A stretch of DNA of 64,000 nt from Balanoglossus misakiensis (Eukaryota; Hemichordata). The stretch spans positions 17,298,001-17,362,000 of the forward strand of contig CM082576.2 in assembly GCA_040954595.2 (NCBI GenBank), in the 5' to 3' direction. A program made the position numbers and the translations under genes. Shown piece after piece: positions 24,501 to 37,915 of the stretch. The notes under the pieces were generated by a model, which was not told the DNA's origin, did not search any database, and saw nothing but the letters and a program-made list of their open reading frames with translations. Positions within the stretch are counted from its first letter, which is position 1. Each line of letters begins with the position of its first letter.

Positions 24501-27500
24501 GGCTCCATGAATATCAAGGCTAATCTTGGAATACTGCAACAGTTCTAAAAGCAAAGAATAAAAGTGTACTCTTAGTGAGCATGCATCCATCCAAAGTTGT
24601 TGATTGCATAGGCATCACACACAATGTTAGCATTTAGAACGCAAGTTTCTCTAGCTGCCTAAGTTTAAACACTTGACAGCCACAAAAATCATTTGCCTAC
24701 TATATGACTACAATCTGTGTTATTATTTAATGTTTATTCCATGTCATATGGGAAACAGGAGAGTAATAACAGTCAGTGGATTTTCATTTGCAGTTTTATC
24801 TATGACGGGTCAATCACACAATTCATCTAGACAGATGGGGGGGGGGGGGGGGGGGGGGGAATCACCCCTAGTTTGGCGCCTCCCAGCAATTGTCACTGGA
24901 GATATACCATTTCCCTTGCTAGAGTTGAATCCCCCTCCTGCCCCCCCCCCCCCATATACTCATAATCATATAGAAAGTTCCATCACCCAATATTTATTTC
25001 TCTTTGATGTTTTTAATAAAGAATTTTTAAAGTTGTTGCCCTATGCATCACACCAACAACCCATCAGGAGTTGTTCCTGATTTCCAGTTCAATACTTTCT
25101 TATCACACAGCCAAAGTTTGCACCAAAAATCATGTCCAATGTCACCATTTCATAGCCCACAAAAATGAGCTCTGGCAAACTGTCTATGCCTTCACCAACC
25201 TACTTGAAGAGGATCATACCTGTAGGCACAGGTCTAACTCTTTAGCAAATGATGATCTGCTCCATGTATCATCTATGTCTTCCTCCTCCTCATCATCATC
25301 AGAGTCTGTATCCACATTGTTATCCTCCTCATTTCTGGTCTGAATTGCAGGATCATAGACAGCCCATGACACACTTTGCCGGCGTCTTAAAATCTTTGTG
25401 GCAACTGTGCACCAACATCTGCACACCCTGCAAAATTAGAAGATGCATCATTAATTATTGCCTTGTATTGCAGTACTAAAAATAGGGTCAAACTGTGAAT
25501 TTTATGGCTGCTTCAGACAGATTTTGCATTTTCTTGTAGGTTACAGCATAGCTATTGGTTAATGACTGGATATCAAAAGACTGGTGGTATGGCTTACAAG
25601 TTACACTTACTACGGACAAAAACAAACAAGCAAATAAACAAACAAACAAACAAACAAACAATACATGTAAAATACCAAACATCAATTTACAATCATTGCC
25701 TGTTAGCAGTTCCCAGGTATTGTCTATAACATTGTTCAAATTCTTCAATCCAACTGAAATTTAGGGCAACATTTGCGGAACAGATTTGAGCCTGTATCCA
25801 CACTTACTGGCACCTAAAAATTGTTTCAACTCACATTTTGTCTCCATTGACTATACTCCAATTACCCACAAACCACCATATTATAGGCTGCCTGATTGCA
25901 TATGATCTCGACCCTTTTTTGTCCATTTTGTTTGATATAAAAAGTTGCCTTTTTGACTTCTTGAAATATGGGTAAATACTGGTCACCTGTAAACAAGCTC
26001 CACTTTCCTTGTGGAAAGACTAAATGAAACATTCAATAAAAGATTTTGAGGCAAGCATACTGTTACCTAATGGGATCTTGATTAACGGGACCTTTCATAT
26101 AAGATAGAGCTAACAGCGTTTACCTGTTCTGACCATGTGTTTGTGCTATTGAAGTTGGCATTTTGTCTAGAGGTCACTAAGAAAATTATTTCTTTACATA
26201 GTTAATGCTTTACAGTTTTGAAGTTACATGTATCATTATTTTGTACCCTGAGAGACTTCCATGTAGTCTATTATCACAGAAAGGTAAAAAAGAGTGACGT
26301 TGTCCCTTTAATTTATAAAGCATAGGGAAGTGAGTCAGGCAGTGCATCCCTGGAGTCTATCATGCCTATTATGCCATGGTGCCTTGTTTGACAAAGTAAA
26401 CAAGAACCGTTGTTTCTGTCTTGGTGATTTGCATTTTACTTCCACATTCTTGCATTGTTGAAATTGTGTTTTCATTAATGTGCTCAATCATGCCTCATCT
26501 GGGAATTTTTTTTACAACGCACAATCCCTTTATCCTGTTATTCCATGTGTGTCCATGCACATGTACATTGTACAACTGTACATGGTTTTGAGCCAGCAAA
26601 ATCAGACATAACAGTCATGCAGTTGAAATATACTCTAACTCCCCCCCCCCCCCTGTGGGCAAGTAGATTTGTGTATTGGGTAAGTACCAAAACTGAGGCT
26701 AGTATCCATAAAATTTAATTTCACACTGCATTGAAGGCACTTTTTCTGTTCTGCATTATTTGTGAGTAATTTAATACAACCAAAAATACTCTGACCGTCT
26801 TCCTGGATGCCAGGGTTGACGTGTGAAGGTCCAACCAGAGACGTTCAATCAATGGGGTAAAAACATCTATTTTGGGTTTACAATTTCATGACAATGTTAA
26901 TGTTGAACATGCAGAAAGGGGGAGGGTACCTAAAATGTATGAGGATATCGAGGGGGAAGATCTGGCAATATTCATTATCATACATATTTATTCAAAGTTG
27001 TTTTCTGATTACTATTTTATTAATAATAACATAGGGAGGCAGAATTTTTTCTGAGTTCATTATGAGTTCATATACATACATTTACATAGAAACAAAGGTT
27101 TTACTTGTTAGATTTTACAATCGTTTCATCATTTACGAGACAATTCTTAAAAATGTGATTTTGTATTCAGGAAATATCACCTGACTGTAAAATCAGTTCT
27201 GGAAAAAATTACCCTCCTCTAAAATAGGTTTGTAAAAAGTCGGAACCACCCCTGATTCCCCCGGCCCACCCAACCTGTAAATACTGAAGGCTCACTTAGA
27301 CGGCAAAACACAAACAGTACACACAAACAACACGCATCGCAGCTGTACCGTGGGGGGGGGGGGTGATTACTCTCACGGACAGCCTGCAGCCCCCCACCCC
27401 CCCCCCCCCCCAACGGAGATGCGTACCACAGCTATTAAAGCACAGAGCTGGAGGCCCATACGTGACTGTGGCTATTAATACGGTCGTTTGTGTGAAATTT

Positions 27501-28085
27501 ATTGACATAACATTTCGGAAAACAGGAAAATCAATTTTTGCAACTTGTTCGATGGCATTCACGCATGCATGCTGCACTACAGGCTAAGACTACACGTACG
27601 AATGCACCACAGTCGCGAGTGGACTGTTCGTATATACATGTACACGGTGGAATGCACGACCAAAACAATGTCATTGTGTGTACATGTGACATGTGTTTCC
27701 TACACTGTACACACACCCCTCCCATCCGCTCCCGGCCCATTGCGGTACCGTCAGATCTCACTGGTAATTGATATCATCCGAATGTGCGATATTCGGACCA
27801 GTCGTTTGAGCCAGCTATCCACACCAGCAACAACTTCGCACAGAATACGCACGGTACATGGCAAGACAAAGTCCATACAAATGTCGACAGCCTGCACTGT
27901 CTGTACAACTGCAAGTGTCATGGCTGCAGTCTGCAGACTGGCGCAGTTCCTTACCGTGCACAGGTGTTCAGCGTCTTCGCGGGTAGAAATGACAGGACAT
28001 TTTCAACAACTTCGTGCATTGACATAAGAACCCAACCAGCTCGACTCATTGATAATTCGTTAGCGCTGCATTCCGCGTCCGTCAT
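21556..28085 (-). CDS. FBXO22: F-box only protein 22
   Basis: Substrate receptor of an SCF (SKP1-CUL1-F-box) ubiquitin ligase. Five exons with matching phases: 28085-27955, 25427-25220, 24544-24379, 23342-23000 and 21943-21556, coding 411 residues (human about 403). The F-box is split between exons 1 and 2 (EVVENVLSFLPAKTL, then RVCRCWCTVATK). An acidic linker (DSDDDEEEED) ends the exon 2 region. The FIST-type sensory domain follows, closing with the diagnostic FGFFGNGEIGCER and a short C-terminus ending in SFE. The start at 28085 was chosen because it gives the human-like N-terminus; an in-frame ATG exists at 28226. Introns carry an AGGGAC TTAA element (24016) and a CAGGGCTC element (22576). 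Confidence 0.93.
22576..22934. mobile_element. CAGGGCTC-ended MITE in FBXO22 intron 4
   Basis: Starts CAGGGCTCAAAATT and ends AATTTCAAGCCCTG, an inverted match. Flanked by GATGT on both sides (22571-22575 and 22935-22939). The interior has repeated ggtagtca / tgactacc motifs. The ends resemble hAT-type elements; the 5-bp duplication would place it in a hAT5-like group. Confidence 0.7.
24016..24364. mobile_element. TTAA-flanked foldback MITE, copy 1 (FBXO22 intron 3)
   Basis: Ends AGGGACCAAGTCTCTC and GAGACTTTGTCCCT, nearly full-length inverted arms, TTAA at both edges (24012-24015 and 24365-24368). Matching copies at 63417-63763 and 56362-56595. TTAA targets are typical of piggyBac and Kolobok groups. 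Confidence 0.88.
25428..27954. other. FBXO22 intron 1
   Basis: Holds a CAAA microsatellite (about 25624-25662), poly-C at 26641-26653 and G/C homopolymer tracts near 27352-27411. No gene recognised. Confidence 0.5.
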
Positions 28086-29539
28086 GATGTTCAGAGAGAC
28101 GTTTTTCCTGTTGCATATTATCCCAGGATGCATAGGGTCACTTCCGGTTGGCCCACACGTATTTGTGTAGCTATAGTGCGGAGCACAAATGCACTTGAAA
28201 AAAATCCGTTGGTTAAGCTTTTTCATCTGTTATTTGTAAACAGAATATTGTGGAAAAGTTCTAGCCTTTCAGTGTATTGATAACTTTATGCACATTGATA
28301 ATATTCATTTAACATAATCCAAAGGAATTTATAGCCCTATTAATCTTGATAGGCCTATACAACGTGTGATTTTTTTCTTTAACTCGTTTTGAACAACAGA
28401 AACTGTTAATCATTACCACTCCATTTTTACAATTTAAATTCAGGCCTTTCTGTTGGAGTACAGACCATGACACTCGATTAAACCCAGTGAACATTTCGGG
28501 AAAAAATGATGCCATCATCGTAAAGCCTTTAAAGACCGACTTTCCTTCGACATGTATATTTAGGCTTAGCCCAGTTAGTTTTGGAAGCAAAGCAGACACA
28601 ATACGGATAGGTAGGCCTATACTAGGCTAATTTAGGCTAAGCCTATGATGTTCCAAATCACCCGGTCCGCAATATCAAAAATTATGGCCTACGTTGATTT
28701 CTGACCATGTATCAACAGGCGTTTAACCAATAAAATTTCCAAGCCACCTCGGCCTACCTCCCCCATTTTTACATTTCTCCAAACCCTGTCATGTGAATAA
28801 ACCATGAACCCGACTTAATATCGATTCATTGGGAAAAAGTACGAGTGAAAGCACAAACGTTCATTTAGAAATTGCCAAAGATTTTGTCACTTGAAATTTC
28901 CCAATGATAGTCATATTTCTAGCTTTTCACATATTTAAGATTTTTAAGGGTCTCGATTGTTGTCTATACATTTTTGTCCTGTGCTATAGTTTCATTATAT
29001 GAAAAATGAATCCCCGAACGCCCTGTCTTGTCGATGTCTCCATTTCCCACAGCTTCTGTCTTATCTTTGTCAATTTTCATACCAGAGAATCTGGTGTTAA
29101 CATTAATATAATAATTCTTACAAAGTTTTCATTTGGTAAAACATGTCACATCATATCAAACCATCATATTGTGAAATAATTTTGATTGCAATTGATTATG
29201 ATAATTTTGCCATTTACTTTTCTGCACAACCGACAAAATTAGTGACGGATAGGCCTAAATATTGCTCCGCTTTGCTCTATATGTCACATTTCGAATAGAA
29301 AATTCTGCCACCCCGTTTTTAAATTGCTGCTATAACAACTCCACCTCTTAATCAGTGGCTACTATCTCTGGGTTCTTCGTCTGACAGTTTTGAGAAAGAG
29401 CGACATGGACGTCGTTATTATTTCTTTTATGAAGTAGACTTTTATTATATTGAAATTGGCCTAAGTAGGAGGAGGTGTTTGCTTTATGATGGTTGCCAGT
29501 CCTTGTTTTTGATCACCTTGGTTTAGTCGTGATCTTGAT
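28086..29539. other. upstream of FBXO22, no gene seen
   Basis: Probable FBXO22 promoter side, then AT-rich intergenic DNA. An open frame at 28309-28599 has no recognisable domain. Confidence 0.4.
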
Positions 29540-30418
29540 AGAGATAATGTCTTCTTTGATTTTCCTTTGTCTTTCTACAATTTACGTGTTGCTGTTTTAG
29601 GCGAATGTGGAAGATTTACAATTCACTTGTATACGGCCAAAAAATGTGTCAAATATTGGTGTAAACTTTTAAAAATGTCAAAAAATCCGTATCCAAAGAT
29701 GTGCTACGAAATGCTTTATCATATTGATAAATCTGGTGTCAGGTCGAAACCCACGTGGATACACCACATTAAAAATTTACTTTACCTCTGTAATTTGCAA
29801 GATGTATGGAAACGACAAGATGTTCCTGATGTGAACAGTTTTATTTGTACTTTTAAGAGCTATTTACATAATAATTGGTATAGCGAAATTTCTACTCTTG
29901 ACAAACTTTCCTGTTATCGAGAACTGAAATGTTCTCTTACACCAGAAAAGTATCTCTCTGTTGTAAAAATCAATGTCCATATATCTATGTTAGCACGCTT
30001 GAGATGTTCTTCCCATTATTTGCGCATTGAATCACACAGAAAACTGAATTTGATGTAAATGAAAGAGTATGTTTGATGTGTAACAAAAATGAAGTTGAAA
30101 AAGAATGTCATCTTGTTTTATTCTGTAATTTTTTTTGAAACCCTGAGGATGAAGTATATTCCCCGTTATTATTTTAATCCACCAACGGAAAGAAAGTTTA
30201 TTTGTTTAATGACAACTGAGGATCCAGATACACTACAACGTCTAGCAGCTTTCACTTTCCATGCTATGAAAGTGAGAAAGGAAATACATGATATGGACTT
30301 ATTTTGAGTGTTTGTAAATATTATTTTCCTGTCATTTTTTTCTGTACTTGTTTGACTAAAATATGAAGTATGTTGGGCCGATGGCCTAGAAATACTGAAT
30401 AAAGACTGTTGGCCTGAG
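29540..30418 (+). mobile_element. non-LTR retrotransposon 3' remnant
   Basis: An open frame at 29567-30058 resembles the conserved C-terminal end of animal LINE reverse transcriptases: GECGRFTIHLY, KCVKYWCKLLKM, RYP-like YPKMCY, LLYLCNLQDVWKRQ, EKYLS, ARLRCSSHYLRIE. In other frames the Cys-rich segment ERVCLMCNKNEV...CHLVLFC follows, then LAAFTFHAMKVRKEI (30228-30290). Stops and frameshifts break the tail, and no RT catalytic core lies upstream. It ends near aataaagactgttggcctg. A dead 5'-truncated copy. Confidence 0.75.
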
Positions 30419-31337
30419 ACATCGACAGTGGGTTGTTAATACCGCCCTCAACGGGGGACTTGCGTTCTGAAATGACCAAGGTATAACGTGTACATAAGCA
30501 TAGCTGATAACTACAGGAACTTCATATAGAGTTCGGTAGTTTTTAAACCTACAGACATTCAAAGATCAAACAATACAATTACAATTATACGTATAACACT
30601 AGCAGCAGAAGCACACTTATGGCAGCATAACACCAAAAAATAATTTGAGCACCTAATGATAACAGATTGCTAACTTTTGGTGTTTTTATTCTTCGTGTAT
30701 TCCTACAGAACTCTTCTACAGCAAGGATTACGTACGGCTTATAAAGAAACTTTGTTACCAACAGATGACAGGTACCTAACGTTAATCTGATCTTTCGTGT
30801 ATTTTTCGACCAAACTTATGAGATAAGCAATGCATCATTAACACATTAACATAATTTGTGTAGTCGAGTAAAATTGGCTCCCTGTCTAGCAAAAGGGCTT
30901 TCAACATAAAACTGCATCAGCCAATTTTTCGTCCGCCTTTGATGATTTGTTTTCTTTTTTTTCAATTTCAACCAGGAATGTGGGACAGTGTGCACGCTAC
31001 CTGCTCAAATGAAATGATAAACAATTGGTTGTCCGAAGGTCCAACGACTGATCTCAAAATTGTGATGATGTCATATGTAGGTCCCTTGATCTGTTGCACA
31101 GTACCTGCTTGTAACCGTACTTATTATTATTCTCGCAAAGATAATAAGTTATATTATAGATTAAGCATGCCAAAATGTCGAAGTTACTGATAAGCGGTTC
31201 CAAAGAACGAAAAACAAAAACAATAGGATGTGGCATTGTGTACTGAAAATTAATATACACAATTTCTTTAAATGATTGACCGGTAATATACCGGTAACTA
31301 CAATGTCCTCACATTGCTATCTCTGAAAAATGTTGCA
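30419..31337. other. intergenic, no gene seen
   Basis: AT-rich DNA between the LINE fragment and the TPR-gene stop; presumably includes that gene's 3' UTR. Confidence 0.4.
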
Positions 31338-34300
31338 TTAATAGGGTGAATTGGTATCTGTTGCAGTTTCCCTTGTAGGACTTGACGACCCATCAGCGAC
31401 TCGTTCGGAGAACCCGCCAAGTTGTTGTGGTGGGTGTAGAGCTGCCGACAGTTCAATGTGACGCAGCAGAGTGTCAGTGCCGCGAGCCTTTGCGTGAAAT
31501 CCTTTGTCTTTGCTCAGTGTAATGGCCTTTTCAGCGTAGTCCCTGGCGTCCTGGTAGGATCCTTTCCGATAAACACACTTGGATTTACATTCCAGGCGGT
31601 AACATTCGGTGTAGTGTGACAGGTTGTTCCTCTGGTCTCTGTCTATCTTCGAGAGATATTTCTCGGCCAGTTTCAGACACTTCTTCGAATTGGCAGGACT
31701 CATCTCCCTACACCTTCCAGCGAGAGCATCGCAGTCTAATGCAATGCTCACAATTTTCATGATAGAAATCTGTCTCAAATACGTCGTCGTTTCTGGTTCA
31801 ATCATCATGAGGTCGATCGCTCTCTCAGTGGTCTTTATCAAATCCTGAAAGTTGATGTAGTTTTGTTTAGAGGGACATATCGTAGATTCAGTTTGCACAT
31901 TTCAAAAGAAACTCTCGATTCTATTTTATCAGCAAATGATAAACTACATGTTTTTTTTTGTGTTGGGCTTTCAATATTGGCCTACCTTTGAACTCGAGCT
32001 ACGTCATGTCTCTATTAAAGCCTCTAGAGCTGCCACTTTTTGCATTATTTTCATGATTTTATTTTCCAACTTAAAATCGTCCAACTAAATAAGCTTACTG
32101 ATAGGTATACACAAACACCTTATCGATGTCCGATTGCGATTGCGGCTGCATGTTGCAATTTGAACATGCTGTGTATTAAAACGGTGCCGCACCGATATAA
32201 TCAGCCTCCATACAAACAGTACGCAGCTATTGTAGTGTGCCTCGCCAAGAGATGACAAAGTGATTCAAATGCAAGCAATATGGCTCAATGGTGAGGATTT
32301 TAGAGGATAGGGTATTTTACTATGTTAAAATGTGTGAAATTTGGCAGCTATAGGGGCTTTAACATTCCAAATGTTAAAATTGCTCAACGGGATGTACATG
32401 TATAAAACTAGTGTGCGTTTCAACTTCCCATGCAGAGTTTGATTCTTCGCTCGATATAGTTCTATACTGTTGATCCAGGATCCATTTTACAAGGCTCGCT
32501 ATTTCTACCATTGTGAAGCAACAAACATATACAGATTACACATTGCTCACATCGAAAGAGGATGGTTTGTCCTGTCCACTCAGTAGTATGTAGCTGACAC
32601 ACACTAGGTTATAGAGGCATTCACCTTTGAATGTACAGGGTGCAACGCTCTCCAAAATCTGAGAATTTAAATTAAAGTTATCAGTTCAGAAATACCTAGT
32701 ATGTATGTATGTATGTATGTATGTATGTATGTATGTATGTATGTATGTATGTATGTATGTATGTATGTATGTATGTATGTATGTATGTATGTATGTATGT
32801 ATGTATGTATGTATGTATGTATGTTATGTATGTTATGTATGTATGTATGTGCGTGTGCATGTGTCTGTCTGTCTGTGTGTGTCTGTCTGTCTGTATGTAG
32901 GGATGTGTGTAGGGATGTATGTAGGGATTGTATTGGCGTGATGAAGTAAAACATACTTCTATTGGATTTCTACAAAATGAGTGGGTTGGACGGCATTGCA
33001 TTTCATGTATAATTCCTATAATGTACACTTTCCCTCATTAGAGTTACATGTCATGTAATTTTATGTAAGGTAAGAATATTCCCTACCTGCAGAGCTTCCT
33101 GTAGCTGCTTTTGTGCATTTTCCAGTTTCTTTTCCTTTATGGATATGTTGCCTTCAAGGATCAGTATCTTTGCACGAAGAAGTTCTTTATTTTCAGCAGA
33201 TTGGAGAAGAGCCTTACAAGTAGACACGATCTCTGATATGTTCTGTTTCTCTGTGTTTTGATGTACTAGTAAATTATTTCCTATACAATTCTAGATATAG
33301 ATGTGGAAAATGTCTGCGTTAAAGGGGAAATCCGGCCTAGCTGATTTCTACATAATTTGGTAGCTTTGAGGTCACTCTTTCAGAATAAAACATATTCGCC
33401 TTGTATAAAGTGGCACGATTTTTTACAAAATCGAGGGAAAGTTGGCAGAATTTCCAATATGGCGTTTAGTGTAATTTGAATCATGGGTAAAAAGCGCCAG
33501 GACCAACTTCCGCCCACCTTGGTGTGGGTGATACCATTTTCCAATTGGTGTCACTGGGCGACAGACTAGGTGTTTCTGTATAGCTATTGTTTGTACTTTG
33601 CGTCAGTTGATAAACAATCAGGAGCAAAGTCGAAAATTTGTCATCTGTTGAAAGTATTCATGAGCTATAACCCATGAAAAATATGAAAATACGCGTAGCC
33701 TGTCACGCAGTGACACCAATTGGAAAATGGTATCACCCACACAAAGGTGGGCGGAAGTTGGCCCTGGCGCTTTTTTCCCATGATTCAAATTACAGTAAAC
33801 GCCATATTGGAAATTCTGCCAACTTTCCCTCGATTTTGTAAAAAAAAAATCGCGCGACTTATACATGGCGAATATGTCTTATTCTGAAAGAGTGACCTCA
33901 AAGCTACCAAATTATGTAGAAATCAGCTAGACCGGATTTGATATTATACTTTGAGAATTAACGAAATATTTCCACCCTGGGTGTGTTTCACTTTGTAATT
34001 GGATCACGGTTTCCAAATTAGGACATCCCATGGGAAGTTACAATATTTGTACCCAAATGTCTTACAATAAGTGAAATCTAATTCGATTTACATTCACTTA
34101 AAGAACCCTCGAACGCTTTTGTTCAATTCACTCTATGTTCAAAGTAAATGTAGGCCTACGTACGTATATCTCTAGAATTATCCTCAGATCGGAACTTTGT
34201 ACTTCTTTATCAAACCGTTCATATGCCAAGACCATTTTATCCCATTGACCTGTTGAATAAATAATTTATGCGTAAGAGAAATTCAGTGTTTGGTTTGAAG

Positions 34301-36787
34301 GCACCGCCGCTTATAATAGAGACAGGAAAAAACACACCAGTGAAATGAGAGACATGACCGACACATGACCAACATTATAGAGGTGATCAATGCAAAAATT
34401 GTGACGTCAATGGCGCTAAAAACTCGCGTCTTTTCTATTTCGTGTGGTTTTGTATTCTATATAATACAAAGAAAACCAGGAAACATTTACATTTTGATTG
34501 ATTTCGAAACTTATCAACTTTTGCTGAGCATTTTAAATCCTTCAGTATCAGCTTGCTTGGATATCGCAGGAACCCAAACAATAACCGTATAAGCTTGTGG
34601 GAGGAAAGATCAAGGTGATCTAATTTATATACTTAGTAATTGTTGAATCAATATTTTGTATCGATCTGAAAAACTTCCTGTAAGACAAACGGATAACACA
34701 ATAATTGGAAATGTTACCTTCTTGTTGTAACTTCAACAGAGTGGAAACGATTTCATAGTATTGCTGACTTCTTAATATTTCTGGAAGGTGTTTGAGAAGA
34801 GAACATTGAAAATTGTCAAAACGGCGAAGTTTAGGTGCATTCAACAATTAATTTGCGTATAAATTGCGTATAAATTTCAATTGATGGCAGAACAATACTG
34901 CATTCAAGGAAGGTCACGAATTTACCTGTTTTTGTTGTGGGTGGAACTGGAAGGGTATAAACATGGACCCTATTTCTTCTTTTAGATGTTTTCTGTGACT
35001 TTTTGTCGTGTTTATACCTTCGATTGCCCTGTGACGGTCCTGAGGAAACGTTATAAACAGAGAAGGCAAAATAACAAGGCGTTTTCAGCAAAATGTTGCG
35101 AAAATGACAGCCGAGATTTGAGGAAACGTGCATACCTGCTTCTTGGTCGTCTGATGGGCAACAAAGTCGGAAATTTTCTTTCGGTTCAACATTTTCCTGG
35201 TGATTTAATTGTGAGATGTCTGCAGAGTTTTGTGGATGTCCTTCCTGGCTGGAAGAACTGGATTACAGCGAGAAAAGATTGTGAGCTTGCAAGCAAACAA
35301 AGGCTAAAATTCGTCTGCATTCATTTCGCAATTCTGACTGACTCTCTAAACCACGATGGATTTGAATCTCTCACAGTCTATGATCTGTGAAAAGTTCAGC
35401 ATTGTTATTTTCGCCAAATGAATTTTGTATGCACTTGAATACATTTTTCAACAATAACAATAGCTGTTGCACAAAAACCGACAATACCCGAGCATAACAT
35501 TCTAGCATACGCAGCAGTAGCAGTTTTTACATACCTACTAATGAAGACTGCCTGCTTCCTCGTTGAGGGCTGTTATTGGTTCTTCTTCCTCGGGAAGGTC
35601 TGTTACAACTGGGTTTTATTACAAATCGCCCATTTGACCCGACTATTACGTTTGACTCGGGCGCGATTACTGTAAAGACGAAATGAAAATAATACATAAC
35701 AGAGTCTACAGGATTGTTTGTGTGTTGCATGTGCAGTACGCATGCCATTTGCGCTGCATCAAATAACCAGGGCACTTTATTGATCTGCTATGTCAGACAA
35801 GTAATTAATGTTTGTTTTGCGTGCAGTACACACCGGAACTTCAGCAAATATGTAGACCGGGCTAATTTTAGCCATGATCAAAATAAATCACCGCGCATGT
35901 GTTAGCTAGGCTAAAACACCGTAACTGTACTGTAAATTGCACAGACAATATACGCTCAGGTGGAATGTTAGGGTACGTTTACATGCAATAGCAAAATAAA
36001 TCACATGCAATTCCAACAGACACGCGTTTGGAATGCTGCAAGAGCTCAACCAATACACCATTTGAATTGCTTATTCTCATGTGTATTGCTCTAGGCAACT
36101 TTAGACCATTCTCTCTTCAAATTAAGAATAACAACTGGTGGTCACCGATCAACCTTGATTGACAGCGCAAAATTTTCTTAAAATTTACAATTACAAATGG
36201 CCACCAATCTCTCTTTTAAACCATACATAAAAATTTGTGATTTTTGAAGAAAAAAAATATGGTGAATACTGCTTTCTCATTTGTTTTGAAAAAAGACTCC
36301 TCGCACATTTTAGTATTAAGAATTGTTAAGTTTTGGGGAAAGTCCGTATTTGTCCTGTAATTGTCATTTGAGCAGTATCATGCACGCTAACCTGCCTCTG
36401 TTGCTTAAAAATAAATTATTATCAAGCCATAAGGGGTGATATGAAATTGCCGACAGTGACAGACCACGACTTCAACACCCAAAGAGTGATTTTACGCGTT
36501 ACATACGGGCTTGGCACAAATACATATGTTACGTACGATACATTGTTTTTACAATGTTGTCTAGTATACGTACATTGTACCACATATCTGTTCGTTAAAG
36601 TAATAGTTAGCCTACATGATCATACATTCGTACTGTAAACGTAGAAAATTACTGCCAGGGACAAAATGAAACCAACTGATGCAACAGAAAGGTTGTGTTA
36701 AAATAAACTCAGTGTCTTACCTATTACATGTTCAATGTGCAGGTTTGACGTTTTCCTTGACTTCAGGTTGCCCCTTCCGGACCGCAT
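31338..36787 (-). CDS. TPR-like helical repeat protein, function unknown
   Basis: Nine-exon model, all GT-AG with consistent phases: 36787-36721, 35669-35535, 35039-34926, 34780-34718, 34249-34164, 33242-33087, 32658-32625, 32504-32398 and 31844-31338, giving 422 residues. The N-terminal ~120 residues are basic, Ser/Arg/Asn-rich and low complexity. From exon 4 on, the protein is alpha-helical with TPR-like spacing: RSQQYYEIVSTLLKL, WDKMVLAYERFDKE, ALLQSAENKELLRAKILILEG, AQKQLQEALQ, CLKLAEKYLSKI, and DARDYAEKAITLSKDKG, the clearest TPR helix. No signal peptide, membrane segment or catalytic motif. The start is uncertain: the frame is open upstream to a TGA without another ATG. The exon 5/6 junction is the weakest (an alternative acceptor exists at CTAG). 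Likely a scaffold or adaptor, by fold only. Confidence 0.7.
32700..32846. repeat. (ATGT)n microsatellite
   Basis: About 36 nearly uninterrupted ATGT units, in intron 6 of the TPR-like gene, only about 40 bp from the exon 7 acceptor. It creates artefactual open frames of YVCM repeats on both strands. Confidence 0.97.
33327..33939. mobile_element. long foldback element in TPR-gene intron 5
   Basis: Arms 33327-33563 and 33701-33939 are inverted copies (~235 bp, few mismatches) around a ~137-bp loop. The outer end starts AAATCCGGCCTAGCTGATTT. Inner landmarks shared in inverse order: cgccatattgg, gcgccagg, ccaattggtgtcac. Non-coding. Confidence 0.9.
35670..36720. other. intron 1 of the TPR-like gene
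   Basis: No element or gene recognised. Confidence 0.4.
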
Positions 36788-37915
36788 GTTATCTAAATTT
36801 TCTAGTCGGCGTCTCTGGCGCTCGATTATGCGCAGCAATCGCCTTCTTCTCCGATTTTGCTCAGACCCTTGGCCTCAAACGAAAACACCATGAAGTACGC
36901 CTAACGCACGATAGGTTCCAAAAACAGCAAGCGTAATACCTACTGAAATTTAGTATCCCTCGGGTGGCTCTGAATTATCTTCGTGCTATTTTGAAGAAAA
37001 ACACAATCGATCCAGAAACATTCTACTGATATGAAGGCCTGAAATTCTAATCTGAAGACCAAAATCGTTCAGAAATATAGCTAATTCCGAACAGGCCGTT
37101 TCTGATCTGAACCTATTGCGTAGTTTGTTATTATCCACCTACGTAAAGCAACTCACGTGACGGGATGTAGAAACCTGGGCCGAAGCCCAGAGACCGAAGG
37201 TGAAAGGTTAGAAATAAATCACAAGGCGCTTTTCTACCGCCTTAATGCATAGCCAACTGCCCTATATATAATCATTTAGGATTAGTTGCCCACGTCCAGA
37301 TGATACTGAACACAACAACAACAGACCTCTGGAAATATCCAATATTTTATTCCTCGTTGCGACATCTAACATTACAACTCGCTATACATACAAGTCTTTT
37401 ATTCTCTCTCTCTCTCTCTCTCCTGTGAAATAAAAACAGTCTGAATTGTCCATTCATCATCTGCTGTGCTTTCACTCCAAGTAACAACCAGATCTAACGT
37501 CCAAACTGAAAGGAAGAGAAAAAAAGTCTACGAAGATTTTCCACCTAGAGTGACACTTGAATGCGTGTAGAAATGGACGGAGCTAAACTAATGAGGCAGT
37601 TACAGCAAAGGAAATTCTCACAAGCCAAAAAATCGCCTATTAATCAATTTATCCGCTGAAAGCACTGAATACTGTTGAGATGCCAGTAGATAGAAGACGT
37701 GTAGCCGTCTGTCTTCCCGGTCTTATTGAATCTGTGGACGCTACCCGAAACCACAAGCTCAGTCGCAAATTCGAAACTCACCTCACTACCAAAAACACGC
37801 TCAAGGCAATTGCACGCAAAAAAGTATTGAAATTATTTATTAAGACAAAAAAAACACCGAAAACGCAAAAAGTATTGAGATTTAAAAATCACCAAGCGAC
37901 TAGTTGGCTAGTCTA
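36788..37915. other. upstream of the TPR-like gene
   Basis: Includes a (TC)n run at about 37402-37421. A frame at 37680-37916 is unassigned. No promoter motif could be called. Confidence 0.4.

Noticed and set aside
32667-33028. Long open frames on both strands encoding YVCM or IHTY repeats
   Set aside because: They are translations of the ATGT microsatellite, which has no stop in several frames.
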